Origin: an uncultured Atopobium sp.
GTDB lineage: Bacteria; Actinomycetota; Coriobacteriia; Coriobacteriales; Atopobiaceae
Direction of reading: 5' to 3'
DNA length: 9,363 nucleotides
Assembly: GCA_938036925.1 (NCBI GenBank)
Contig: CALHVU010000032.1
Span: 1-9,363 of the forward strand
Part shown: positions 1 through 6,839 of the stretch, piece after piece
Position numbering within the stretch: position 1 is the first letter of the stretch
Layout of the letters: the number at the start of each line of letters is the position of its first letter
Translations under genes and position numbers: made by a program
Notes under the pieces: model-generated
What the model was told of the DNA's origin: nothing
Databases searched by the model: none
What the model saw: the letters and a program-made list of their open reading frames with translations, nothing else

Positions 1-428
1 TTAGTCCATAATTGTTCAAAATGGTCGACATTGTTTAAGGGTCCGTCATCAAAAATTCGAAATTGAATTAAATTGTATAATGTTCGTTTTCTTTCAACAT
101 GAGGAGTATTCATGCCTTCATGCAAAAATACGCATCTAAGCTGATAGCAATCCTCTCCATCAAAATAGGGTATTCCATCAGGTCCGATGTAATTAAATGC
201 AACAAATTGATCAAACCATTTTGAATAACGATTTCTTGATGAGTCATTTGAATACAAATAATTGCCACAAATATCCGGCAGTGAAAGTGCAAGTGAAAGT
301 GAAGATATGAATGATTCTGATTCAAATGCCCTTATCATGTCCAAGCATCGCCTTTGTAAAGTGCCGTCAATTTTAGTCGGAAAATTCACACGCACCACTT
401 CCCAAATGTCCACTTGTAATTCATTCAT
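1..428 (-). CDS. HEPN-motif hypothetical protein, 3' end cut by window edge
   Basis: Translating the minus strand from the ATG at 428-426 gives 142 codons with no stop before the window edge, so the C-terminus is missing. It resembles a widespread family of small uncharacterised proteins with a 'LSLPDICG' segment (residues 49-56) and a 'YQLRC.FLHEG' segment (residues 95-105). The second segment contains R98-X4-H103, which fits the RX4-6H signature of HEPN domains; many of these are RNases or partners in toxin-antitoxin and defence loci. An in-frame TAA lies two codons upstream, so this ATG is the first possible start. No Shine-Dalgarno sequence precedes it, but a good promoter ends 8 bases upstream (see 437-465). 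It lies 45 bp downstream of the half hsdS on the same strand, a usual place for accessory genes in restriction loci. The function is not known; the HEPN assignment rests on the motif and overall resemblance only. Confidence 0.75.
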   Translation of the reverse strand, partial: MNELQVDIWEVVRVNFPTKIDGTLQRRCLDMIRAFESESFISSLSLALSLPDICGNYLYSNDSSRNRYSKWFDQFVAFNYIGPDGIPYFDGEDCYQLRCVFLHEGMNTPHVERKRTLYNLIQFRIFDDGPLNNVDHFEQLWT

Positions 429-436
429 TTGAGCTT

Positions 437-465
437 ATTATATAATTCATTTATTTGTTGGTCAT
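437..465 (-). promoter_or_regulatory. promoter of the HEPN gene, apparently leaderless
   Basis: On the minus strand a perfect -10 box TATAAT (442 to 437) is preceded, at exactly 17 bp, by ATGACC (465 to 460), which matches four of six positions of TTGACA. Only 8 bases separate the -10 box from the ATG at 428. Transcription would therefore begin at or within a couple of bases of the start codon, which fits the absence of a Shine-Dalgarno sequence. This is inferred from consensus matching. Confidence 0.55.
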
Positions 466-473
466 AGACTTTA

Positions 474-1136
474 TTAATTGAATTTCGATAAATCAATCTT
501 TCCAGATAATAATTGAGATAAAAGGCCATTACGTAAGTTTATAAGAACACTGTTTTCTTTATAAATATCTCTTATCTTATCGATAAGGGGAGACATTCTT
601 ATCGAAAAAACTTCAAGATCGTGTTCATTTGGAATAAAGACTGGACAATTCTCAAATGAACCTTTCCAAACTGCATAAGGCATAGTTGATCCCTTGGAAT
701 GCAAATTAGCAAATTCTATTGTCTCGTTTTGAAAACAGGACAGAAGAGCAAACTCACGAAGATTTTTGTTCCTCGGCCTTAAAACAAAACATGTATTACG
801 AGTCATTCCTTTACAAGGTGTCAAAATAACACGGTGAAAATAAACACGCATTGCTCCAATGACAATGTCATCTTTCTTAAATAACTGTAGACTGCTTTTA
901 GCTTCTTCATATGGCCTAAAGCCCTCAATTCCAATTCTTTTCATTGGGATGACATCAATTGGAAGATAAGGTAATTCAGGCCTTGTTCTAGAACTTATGG
1001 GTTCTTTTATTAAATCAACGATATCGGATAGAGCTCCCCATTTACCCGAGGATCGATTGATAAATTCATTGTATATTGCAGAAGATAAATCAGTTAAATA
1101 ATCATTTAGCTGAGTATGCGATAAGTGATTGTACAT
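474..1136 (-). CDS. hsdS: half-size type I restriction specificity subunit (one TRD)
   Basis: The product is 220 aa, about half of a normal HsdS (roughly 400 aa with two target recognition domains). HsdS directs the HsdM methylase and HsdR nuclease to a bipartite DNA site. Residues 1-30 look like the end of a conserved spacer helix. Residues 31-180 form one TRD, with 'YLPIDVIP' (57-64), 'IGAMRVYFHRV' (93-103), 'MTRNTCFVLRP' (111-121) and 'KGSTMPYAVW' (148-157). Residues 181-220 are the second conserved helix, ending in the typical 'LLSQLLSGKIDLS'. The start at 1136 is chosen because GGAG and GGGAG lie just upstream. The frame stays open to 1379, but that extension translates the 17-bp repeat array and does not resemble HsdS. 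No hsdM or hsdR is visible; they may lie to the left. It could be a functional half-subunit that dimerises, a silent cassette of an inverting hsdS system, or a remnant. Confidence 0.85.
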   Translation of the reverse strand: MYNHLSHTQLNDYLTDLSSAIYNEFINRSSGKWGALSDIVDLIKEPISSRTRPELPYLPIDVIPMKRIGIEGFRPYEEAKSSLQLFKKDDIVIGAMRVYFHRVILTPCKGMTRNTCFVLRPRNKNLREFALLSCFQNETIEFANLHSKGSTMPYAVWKGSFENCPVFIPNEHDLEVFSIRMSPLIDKIRDIYKENSVLINLRNGLLSQLLSGKIDLSKFN

Positions 1137-1168
1137 CTCCCTTCTCCACCTACCGATAAAACGACACT

Positions 1169-1205
1169 GTTCATGTGAACCCCATCTGTTTGAACAGGTG
1201 GGGTT
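1169..1205. promoter_or_regulatory. two adjacent dyads, one able to form a long hairpin
   Basis: GTTCA-TG-TGAAC (1169-1180) is a 5-2-5 dyad. It is followed by an inverted repeat at 1178-1205, whose arms AACCCCATCTGTT and AACAGGTGGGGTT pair over 13 bp with one G-T wobble around CTGTTTGAACAG (1186-1197). The two dyad centres are 17 bp apart. The site lies between the divergent half hsdS and phosphatase genes. No run of T follows on either strand, so it is not a standard intrinsic terminator; an operator or an RNA structure in the hsdS leader is more likely. No binding protein can be named. Confidence 0.4.
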
Positions 1206-1226
1206 TCTCGTCAGTCGTATAGTCAA

Positions 1227-1344
1227 AGTGGTGTGGTTTGGACGTACGGCACCATTGGACAAGCGTTGCCATTGGGTGAGCACGGTCTTTTGACCTGCGG
1301 CGCCATTGGACGCGCAAGGACCTTTGACCGCAGCATCGTGTGAC
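1227..1344. repeat. degenerate 17-bp direct-repeat array, 6 to 7 units
   Basis: Six consecutive 17-bp units can be laid end to end at 1227, 1244, 1261, 1278, 1295 and 1312, with a shortened 16-bp seventh at 1329-1344. The consensus is NNGCGNNGMCHTTGGAC. Columns 12 and 13 (TT) and column 15 (G) are invariant in the six full units. Columns 4, 10, 16 and 17 agree in five of six. The best-matching units are 1244-1260 and 1295-1311, which share CGGC-R-CCATTGGAC. A period of 17 is not a multiple of 3, so this is not a coding repeat, and there are no spacers, so it is not CRISPR. The array lies directly upstream of the phosphatase start (1374) and upstream of the divergent half hsdS. It is probably an iterated protein-binding region or a recombination-prone spacer. 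Confidence 0.7.
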
Positions 1345-1373
1345 GCGCAGTGTTGGCAGAATCGGGGCGAGAA

Positions 1374-2558
1374 ATGCAAAAGTTACAGAAACAGCTTGCT
1401 AAGGCTTTGAGCGTGTTTATGACGTTGGTGCTTTCGTTTGCGCTGGTAGGATGCAACATATTTCCGTTCCTGCAGAACAACCCTGCCCAGCAAGCAACGC
1501 AGGCGTCAATCACAACAGGGGAAATCGAGGCAATACACGAGCCCAAGTTTGGTGGCAGCTACCTGGATATCACTATCGAAGGGTTTAATAACCTGGGCTT
1601 TGAGTACGGCGACAGCGTGGACGTTACGTTTAGCAACGGATACAAGCTCACCGATATTCCGTACTACAACGGCTATTACACCAAAACCAACGAGCCCCTG
1701 GTTGTTGCATATCCGGGCTACCCTTACGTCTATGTGTGCGTAAATAATGGCGAGCCTCTGTGGGAAACCGCTGGTCTGAAGGCTGGAGATACGGCTACGG
1801 TGACGCTCCACGAAAAGCAGAAGTACGCAACAGTTCAGAAGGCCCTGGATGCAACGTACACCAATAATCGCTCCGACTACGCAAGTGACGAGGTCTTTGC
1901 CAACTTCCGTCCCATGAAGGGTGGAAATCTTGCCGAGGGCGTGATGTATCGCTCGGCGTCTCCTATTGATAATCAGAACAATCGCGCACCTTACGCGGCA
2001 GATCTTGCCCAGAGGTGTGGCGTGCAGTTTATCTTGGACCTCGCGGACACCAACGAAGAGATTCAGGGTTATTACCAGAATGCGGACTACGACATTACGT
2101 GGCACCAGAGCTTGTACGACGCAGGAAATGTTGCGGCCCTTAACCTCAACGCCAATTATCGTGGTGGCCAATATGCTCATCGCCTGGCAGCGGGTCTGCG
2201 CGAGATAATTCTGCATAAGGGGCCCTACCTTATTCACTGCACCGAGGGTAAGGATCGTACGGGCTTTGTCTGCGCTCTTCTCGAGGCACTTTGCGGCGCA
2301 TCCTACGACGAGATGCGCGACGACTACATGATTACCTACGACAACTATTACGGCATTAACGAGAAGGACGACAAGGCTCGTTACGACGCCGTTGTTGACG
2401 TGAAGTTCGACGACATTGCTCGTTGCATTGCTGGGGTGCCTACGTACGGTTCGCTCGACGGCGCAGATTACGCAGCCGGAGCTCGCAAGTATCTGACCGA
2501 TGCAGGCATGACCGAGTGGGAGATCAACAAGCTCATCGAGCGGTTAACAAACAAGTAG
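1374..2558 (+). CDS. lipoprotein tyrosine/dual-specificity-type phosphatase
   Basis: The 394-aa product starts with a lipoprotein signal: basic residues, a hydrophobic stretch (about 11-25) and the lipobox ALVGC with Cys27 as the lipidation site. It should therefore be anchored outside the membrane. Residues about 60-147 form a beta-rich domain ('YGDSVDVTF', 'GLKAGDTATVTL') that vaguely recalls the C-terminal domain of SAM hydroxide adenosyltransferases. Residues about 165-394 are the phosphatase: 'MYRSASP' (191-197), then the P-loop HCTEGKDRTG, whose CX5R spans Cys289 to Arg295. The GKDRTG form is typical of the LipA/PF13350-type tyrosine, serine and phosphoinositide phosphatases. ATG 1374 is preferred over an in-frame GTG at 1350 because a G-rich GGGGCGA sits just before it and the signal peptide then begins correctly. 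The gene is visibly more GC-rich than its neighbours. It is a single gene, closed by its own terminator. The natural substrate is unknown. Confidence 0.88.
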   Translation: MQKLQKQLAKALSVFMTLVLSFALVGCNIFPFLQNNPAQQATQASITTGEIEAIHEPKFGGSYLDITIEGFNNLGFEYGDSVDVTFSNGYKLTDIPYYNGYYTKTNEPLVVAYPGYPYVYVCVNNGEPLWETAGLKAGDTATVTLHEKQKYATVQKALDATYTNNRSDYASDEVFANFRPMKGGNLAEGVMYRSASPIDNQNNRAPYAADLAQRCGVQFILDLADTNEEIQGYYQNADYDITWHQSLYDAGNVAALNLNANYRGGQYAHRLAAGLREIILHKGPYLIHCTEGKDRTGFVCALLEALCGASYDEMRDDYMITYDNYYGINEKDDKARYDAVVDVKFDDIARCIAGVPTYGSLDGADYAAGARKYLTDAGMTEWEINKLIERLTNK

Positions 2559-2637
2559 TGCGTTCGGGTTGCGGGCCGCGGGAGGCGGTGACGGCTGCGG
2601 TGTTCGCGGGCTGCGGCAAGAACTGACAGGTCAGTCG

Positions 2638-2672
2638 CCTGGCGAGAGGAGCGATCTTCTCGCCAGGTTTTT
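2638..2672 (+). terminator. intrinsic terminator after the phosphatase gene
   Basis: CCTGGCGAGAGGA (2638-2650) and TCTTCTCGCCAGG (2655-2667) form a 13-bp stem with one G-T wobble, closed by the tetraloop GCGA (GNRA type) and followed by TTTTT (2668-2672). This separates the phosphatase transcript from the PTS operon. A 6-2-6 dyad ACTGAC-AG-GTCAGT (2622-2635) lies immediately before it; its role is unknown. Confidence 0.92.
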
Positions 2673-2673
2673 A

Positions 2674-2736
2674 ATAACAAATTTAAATAATGTTATGTGA
2701 AGTTGATTTCCTTTTACCGTTGGCGGAATTGGAAAT
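2674..2736 (+). promoter_or_regulatory. candidate operator dyads upstream of the PTS operon
   Basis: Two inverted repeats occupy the space between the terminator and the promoter. The first is ATAACA (2674-2679) and TGTTAT (2691-2696), 11 bp apart. The second is ATTTCC (2706-2711) and GGAAAT (2731-2736), 19 bp apart. LicR/MtlR-type PRD regulators bind dyads upstream of a weak -35 box, which is the position seen here. That one of these is the regulator's site is inference. Confidence 0.35.
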
Positions 2737-2763
2737 GGAAACGTCAGGGCCCCTTTTTATAAT
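2736..2763 (+). promoter_or_regulatory. candidate promoter of the PTS operon
   Basis: A perfect -10 box TATAAT lies at 2758-2763. With a 16-bp spacer the -35 position reads TGGAAA (2736-2741), a poor match, as expected of an activator-dependent promoter. The start of transcription would fall near 2770, directly before AAGGAGGG (2771-2778), so the leader would be very short. Confidence 0.45.
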
Positions 2764-2784
2764 TTTCTATAAGGAGGGTGCGTC

Positions 2785-4710
2785 ATGGATGACAAACTTG
2801 TTCGTCTCATAACGTGCTTGGCAAAACAGGAAGATGTTTCTACATCAACGCTGTCTGAGTCCTTATGCGTCTCCGAGCGCACCGTGCGTGCATATATCAA
2901 GCGTGCAAAAGAATTACTAGAAGGTACTGCGGAAATTACAACAATAAAGGGTCAGGGCTATCATCTTGAAGTTCTTAATCCTGAGCTCTTGGATTGCTGG
3001 CTTAATAAAGAAGATCAGCTACCTCAGACTTCTAATGAACGCGTGGCATATATATTGGACGATCTGCTTAATCGAAGCGATTGGGTTACGGTAGACGAGT
3101 TATCAGAGATTCTTTATGTCTCTCGTAAGACTATTTCGATTGATCTAAAACAAGCTGAAGAGTTTCTCGCCAGATTTGACCTGCGCATAGTGCGTAAATC
3201 GCATTATGGAATTCAGATTGAAGGTACTGAATTTAATAAGCGGCTCTGCCTGGCAAGTATGGTAACAAACGAAGAATATTCGGGCAGTTGTCACGCCACG
3301 GTAGAAAATAATGAACTTATTGCTGATGTAACAAAGCTGGTAGTTGAGTGTGTTGAACATCATGATGTCAGCTTGAATGATTTTGCAATTAGAAATCTTG
3401 TCATTCATGTTGTGGTTGCAATTAATCGCATTAAGCAACAGCGCTATGTTGTAGGACAGGAAGACTCGCTTAAGAGAATTCAGTGCTCGTATGAATATAG
3501 CGTGGCACAAAAGCTGGTAAATTGCCTGTCGTCTGAGTTTGATGTTGAGTTTCCTCAGACAGAAGTTGCTTATATTGCAATTCATTTGGCATCTAAGAAG
3601 ATGTTTAAAGATATCTCTGAGTCTCCAAATCTAGTAATTACCGATGACGTATTTGCAGTTACGCGTCAGATGATTGATTTGGTATGGAGTAGTTTCAGAT
3701 TTGATTTTAGGAATGATCTTGAACTACATATGAGTTTAGCCAGACACATTGTGCCACTTTCCGTTCGATTGCACTATAACCTGCAGATAGAAAATCCGCT
3801 GCTTACTGACATTCAGTATCGAATGCCTTTGGCTTACTTGATGGCCATGGAGTCGTCAACAATCTTGGCCAAAGAGTACGAAGCAACTCTCAGTGAGCAT
3901 GAAGTAGCTTATCTGGCCCTGGCATTTGCATTAGCTTTGGAGCGTAAGCGCACTGAACTGCCAAAAAAGAATGTACTTTGTGTATGCGCAACAGGTCTAG
4001 GTACTTCAAAGATTTTGGGAATTCGTATCAAAGAGGAATTTGGACCTTATATCGGGTCAATTACTACGTGTAATTTGAGCCAGATTTCTCAGATTGATTT
4101 TTCACATATTGACTATGTGTTCTCTACTGTTGAGATTGAATCTCCTTTGCCAGTTCCTGTGTGTTATTCGGGGTTCTTGCTCGATGACATTAATAAAGAC
4201 TTGTTAGTTAAAGACTTGCTTCGTCGAGATGAACAAGAGGAGTTTGCTAAACACTTTAGCGAGCATCTTTTCTTCTCACATCTTGCGTACAGAAGTAAGG
4301 AAGAAGTACTTAACTTTTTGGTCAGTCAATTATGCAACATTGAGAAATCAAATATCTCTGTTTCTGAAGATGAGTTCAGAGCTCTTGTTTTTGACCGCGA
4401 AACTTTAGCAATGACTGCCTTTGGAAACTTGGTTGCACTTCCGCATCCTTCGCGCCCGGTATCTGAACGTACTTGTGTAGCAGTCGGCTTATTAGACAAC
4501 CCAATTGACTGGGACGGTCATGACGTAGCTGCTGTGTTTTTGATTTCAGTTTCTTGTTCAGAAGACGAGAAGACCCGTTTATTTAACAAGAACATGGCGT
4601 CCCTTCTTATGGATAAAGAGGCAATTTGTTCACTGGTAAAGCATCAAAGTTTTTCAACTTTTGTTGGTCAGATTACATCGTCAGGTGATGGTTTGAGAAA
4701 GAGGGGATAG
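2785..4710 (+). CDS. LicR/MtlR-type PTS-controlled transcriptional regulator (BglG family)
   Basis: The 641-aa product is a DNA-binding activator whose activity is set by PTS phosphorylation. In order: an HTH_11-type helix-turn-helix (about 5-60), a second Mga-like helix-turn-helix (about 85-150), PRD1 (about 175-280; His208 and His267 in the conserved places), PRD2 (about 290-390; His315, His321 and His330 available), an EIIB-like domain (about 395-475; Cys401 in 'CATGLGTSKIL') and an EIIA type 2 domain (about 490-630; His554 in 'ALPHP'). The size and layout match LicR and MtlR, not the short RNA-binding antiterminators. One oddity is that PRD2's second motif reads 'EVAYLALAFALALER', with Ala380 where histidine is usual. 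AAGGAGGG ends six bases before the ATG. It is the first gene of the operon and ends two bases before the IIA gene, so it probably controls its own transcript together with the transporter. Confidence 0.93.
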   Translation: MDDKLVRLITCLAKQEDVSTSTLSESLCVSERTVRAYIKRAKELLEGTAEITTIKGQGYHLEVLNPELLDCWLNKEDQLPQTSNERVAYILDDLLNRSDWVTVDELSEILYVSRKTISIDLKQAEEFLARFDLRIVRKSHYGIQIEGTEFNKRLCLASMVTNEEYSGSCHATVENNELIADVTKLVVECVEHHDVSLNDFAIRNLVIHVVVAINRIKQQRYVVGQEDSLKRIQCSYEYSVAQKLVNCLSSEFDVEFPQTEVAYIAIHLASKKMFKDISESPNLVITDDVFAVTRQMIDLVWSSFRFDFRNDLELHMSLARHIVPLSVRLHYNLQIENPLLTDIQYRMPLAYLMAMESSTILAKEYEATLSEHEVAYLALAFALALERKRTELPKKNVLCVCATGLGTSKILGIRIKEEFGPYIGSITTCNLSQISQIDFSHIDYVFSTVEIESPLPVPVCYSGFLLDDINKDLLVKDLLRRDEQEEFAKHFSEHLFFSHLAYRSKEEVLNFLVSQLCNIEKSNISVSEDEFRALVFDRETLAMTAFGNLVALPHPSRPVSERTCVAVGLLDNPIDWDGHDVAAVFLISVSCSEDEKTRLFNKNMASLLMDKEAICSLVKHQSFSTFVGQITSSGDGLRKRG

Positions 4711-4712
4711 GA

Positions 4713-5045
4713 ATGGATGAAAGAGAGGTAGAGGCTATTGTCACCAACTTGGTTGTGCATGGTGGGGATGCAAAAAGCTATGCAATACAAGCAATCAAGT
4801 GCGCTCGTTTAGGAAAGTTTGACCAGGCAGATGAGTTGTTGAAACAGAGTTCAGAATCGTTAAATCGAGCGCATGAGTTTCAGATGGAACGGATTCAGCA
4901 GGAAATTATTGGACAGGATAACAAGCCACTGTCTCTGCTGATGGTCCACGGACAAGATCATTTGATGTGTGCTCTTACCACACACGATTTGGCAGTGCAA
5001 ATTGTTGAGCTTTGTAAGCAAGTAACTACGAGCAGTGAAGAGTGA
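4713..5045 (+). CDS. PTS lactose/cellobiose-family IIA component
   Basis: The 110-aa product has the usual length of this all-helical, trimer-forming cytoplasmic family. It passes phosphate from HPr to the IIB subunit. The phosphorylated histidine is His79 in 'LMVHGQDHLM' (76-85), with the family's metal-binding aspartate at Asp82. The N-terminal 'VEAIVTNLVVHGGDAKSYA' region (6-24) is the standard first helix. The start codon lies two bases after the regulator's stop, and its ribosome binding site (GAGGGG) is inside the regulator's last codons, so translation is probably coupled. The next gene, IIB, starts 12 bases downstream. Confidence 0.95.
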   Translation: MDEREVEAIVTNLVVHGGDAKSYAIQAIKCARLGKFDQADELLKQSSESLNRAHEFQMERIQQEIIGQDNKPLSLLMVHGQDHLMCALTTHDLAVQIVELCKQVTTSSEE

Positions 5046-5057
5046 AAGGAAGTAGGT

Positions 5058-5381
5058 ATGAAAAAGATTGATTTGTTTTGTAGTGCAGGTATGTCCACAA
5101 GTATGCTTGCAAACAAGATGCAAGAGGTTGCTGATGCCCATGGAATTCAAGTAAAGGTTGAAGCATTTTCTTCTACCGCGATTGATTTCCAGGTAGAGCA
5201 CGACACTCCTGACTGCATTTTACTGGGACCCCAGGTTCGTTTTAGCTTTGACGATGTAAACGCAAAATACGGAGCAAAAATTCCTGTTGGCGTTATTGAG
5301 TCAGCGGATTATGGCAACTTGAACGGCGAGCGTGTGCTTAAGATGGCCATTTCTTTGATTAAGCGTGGTTCTACTGCATAG
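5058..5381 (+). CDS. PTS lactose/cellobiose-family IIB component
   Basis: The 107-aa cytoplasmic protein accepts phosphate from IIA on Cys8 in 'FCSAGMSTSML' (7-17) and gives it to the sugar carried by IIC. 'LLGPQVRF' (residues 55-62) is the second conserved stretch of the family. Length and active site are complete. GGAAG lies just before the ATG. The gene is 12 bp from IIA and 66 bp from IIC, within one operon. Confidence 0.95.
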   Translation: MKKIDLFCSAGMSTSMLANKMQEVADAHGIQVKVEAFSSTAIDFQVEHDTPDCILLGPQVRFSFDDVNAKYGAKIPVGVIESADYGNLNGERVLKMAISLIKRGSTA

Positions 5382-5447
5382 GGTTTCTCGCTATACGTTT
5401 TATCTGTGATTTTATAAAAAAGGGAGAGTTTTAGTTTGGAGGGTTCT

Positions 5448-6821
5448 ATGAAAACGATGGATGTATTTGAAAAGCGACTTATGCCGCTGGCCGAAATGAT
5501 TGGTAAAAATAAATACCTTTTGACCATGCGAGATTCGTTTGCAATGGTCATGCCAATCCTGATTATTGGCTCTATGTTTACTTTGCTTCGCAACTTCCCA
5601 ATTCCTGCGTGGATTGATTTTTTGAAGACTACGATGGTTCAGCCAGATAAATCGCTGTTTGCTCTGCTGGCTATTCCTTCCGCATGTACTGTCTCGCTCA
5701 TGGCAATCTTCCTTGCTTTTAACATTGGCTATAACTTTGCCGAGCACATTGGTATTAAAGACCGTGCGTCAGCGGGTATTGTTTCTTTGGTAGGTTGGTT
5801 CATCCTTATGCCTCAGGTAACTGAGTTTTCACCTGAAGAAGGCGTAGAGCCATTCCTGGTAGACAGTATTCCTCTTGCATGGACGGGTGCAAAAGGCGTC
5901 TTTATTGCCATGATTGTAGGATTTTTTGCAGTAGGCGTGTTTGGCTACATCATTAAAAAAGACTGGACCATTAAGATGCCAGAGGGCGTTCCTCCTACTG
6001 TCGCCCGTGCATTTAGTGCTCTTATTCCTATGACCGTTGCATTTACCGCCGTATGGCTGGTTGGTATTGTCTTTATCATTTCCCCATGGGGCAATGCCTT
6101 TAACTTCATTTATGCAATTCTTCAGGCTCCTCTAACTTCACTTGGTGGAACTGTTTGGGCATTGGCATTTAGTTATGTCTTGGCAAGTGGATTCTGGTTT
6201 ATTGGTATCCATGGCTCCAGCGTTACTGGTTCAATTTACACACCAATTCTTACCGCACTTTCGCTGGAAAATCAGGCTGCATTTGCTGCTGGTGCAGCAC
6301 TTCCTAACATTGTTAACCGTGAATTCGAGACCTTTTTTGCAACTTTTGGCGGCGGCGGTTCGACGCTCTCTCTGCTAATTGCAATGCTTCTATTCTGCAA
6401 TTCCAAGCGTATTAAGGATTTGGCAAAGATTTCTGTTGCTCCTGGTATCTTTGGTATCAATGAGCCCATTATCTTTGGTCTTCCTATTGTTCTTAACCCT
6501 GTTATGTTGATCCCCTTTATCCTCACTCCAGTGGTCAACATCATTATTGCGTACTTCATCATGGATCTTGGTTTAGTACCTCTGTGCAACGGTGTTATGC
6601 TTCCTTGGACTACTCCTCCTCTGGTTTCTGGATTCCTGTTGAGTGGTTGGCAAGGTGCTGTCCTGCAGCTCTTCTTGATTATTCTGGGAATCTTTATTTA
6701 TCTGCCTTTCATCAAGACGTTGGATAAGGAATATCTGAAGGAAGAAGCCGCAGCTTCCGAGGAATCTTCTACTGAGCTGGAAGACTTTGACTCTATCGAT
6801 CTTGATTCTGTAGTGCTGTAA
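5448..6821 (+). CDS. PTS lactose/cellobiose-family IIC permease
   Basis: The 457-aa integral membrane protein is the sugar channel of the system. It has about ten hydrophobic segments and the conserved family motifs 'MPEGVPPTVARAF', 'FIGIHGSS', 'NEPIIFGLPIVLNP' and 'PWTTPP'. The Glu in NEPI and the His in GIHG are the expected substrate-binding residues of the family. The ATG at 5448 is preferred to an in-frame TTG at 5436 because GGAGGG (5438-5443) would overlap that codon and is well placed for the ATG. The C-terminus carries a 26-residue Glu/Asp/Ser-rich tail ('EEAAASEESSTELEDFD...') that lies beyond the conserved domain. The sugar cannot be read from the sequence. No IIA or IIB domain is fused to it, and the separate subunits are encoded just upstream. 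Confidence 0.95.
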   Translation: MKTMDVFEKRLMPLAEMIGKNKYLLTMRDSFAMVMPILIIGSMFTLLRNFPIPAWIDFLKTTMVQPDKSLFALLAIPSACTVSLMAIFLAFNIGYNFAEHIGIKDRASAGIVSLVGWFILMPQVTEFSPEEGVEPFLVDSIPLAWTGAKGVFIAMIVGFFAVGVFGYIIKKDWTIKMPEGVPPTVARAFSALIPMTVAFTAVWLVGIVFIISPWGNAFNFIYAILQAPLTSLGGTVWALAFSYVLASGFWFIGIHGSSVTGSIYTPILTALSLENQAAFAAGAALPNIVNREFETFFATFGGGGSTLSLLIAMLLFCNSKRIKDLAKISVAPGIFGINEPIIFGLPIVLNPVMLIPFILTPVVNIIIAYFIMDLGLVPLCNGVMLPWTTPPLVSGFLLSGWQGAVLQLFLIILGIFIYLPFIKTLDKEYLKEEAAASEESSTELEDFDSIDLDSVVL

Positions 6822-6839
6822 AACTTTTGTATTTGAGCT

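Noticed and set aside
1227..1344. CRISPR array
   Set aside because: The units abut with no spacers, are only 17 bp long and are degenerate; no cas gene is present.
1137..1379. Upstream in-frame extension of the half HsdS by 81 residues
   Set aside because: It translates the dyads and the 17-bp repeat array, does not resemble HsdS and overlaps the start of the divergent phosphatase gene. A good ribosome binding site supports the ATG at 1136.
1569..2237. Long open frames on other strands and frames across the phosphatase gene
   Set aside because: They are shadow frames of a GC-rich gene whose frame carries a lipobox and a CX5R active site.
5382..5447. Internal promoter or terminator between IIB and IIC
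   Set aside because: Only a weak AT-only stem (TTTTAT with ATAAAA) and no convincing -35/-10 pair; the gap is compatible with one operon.
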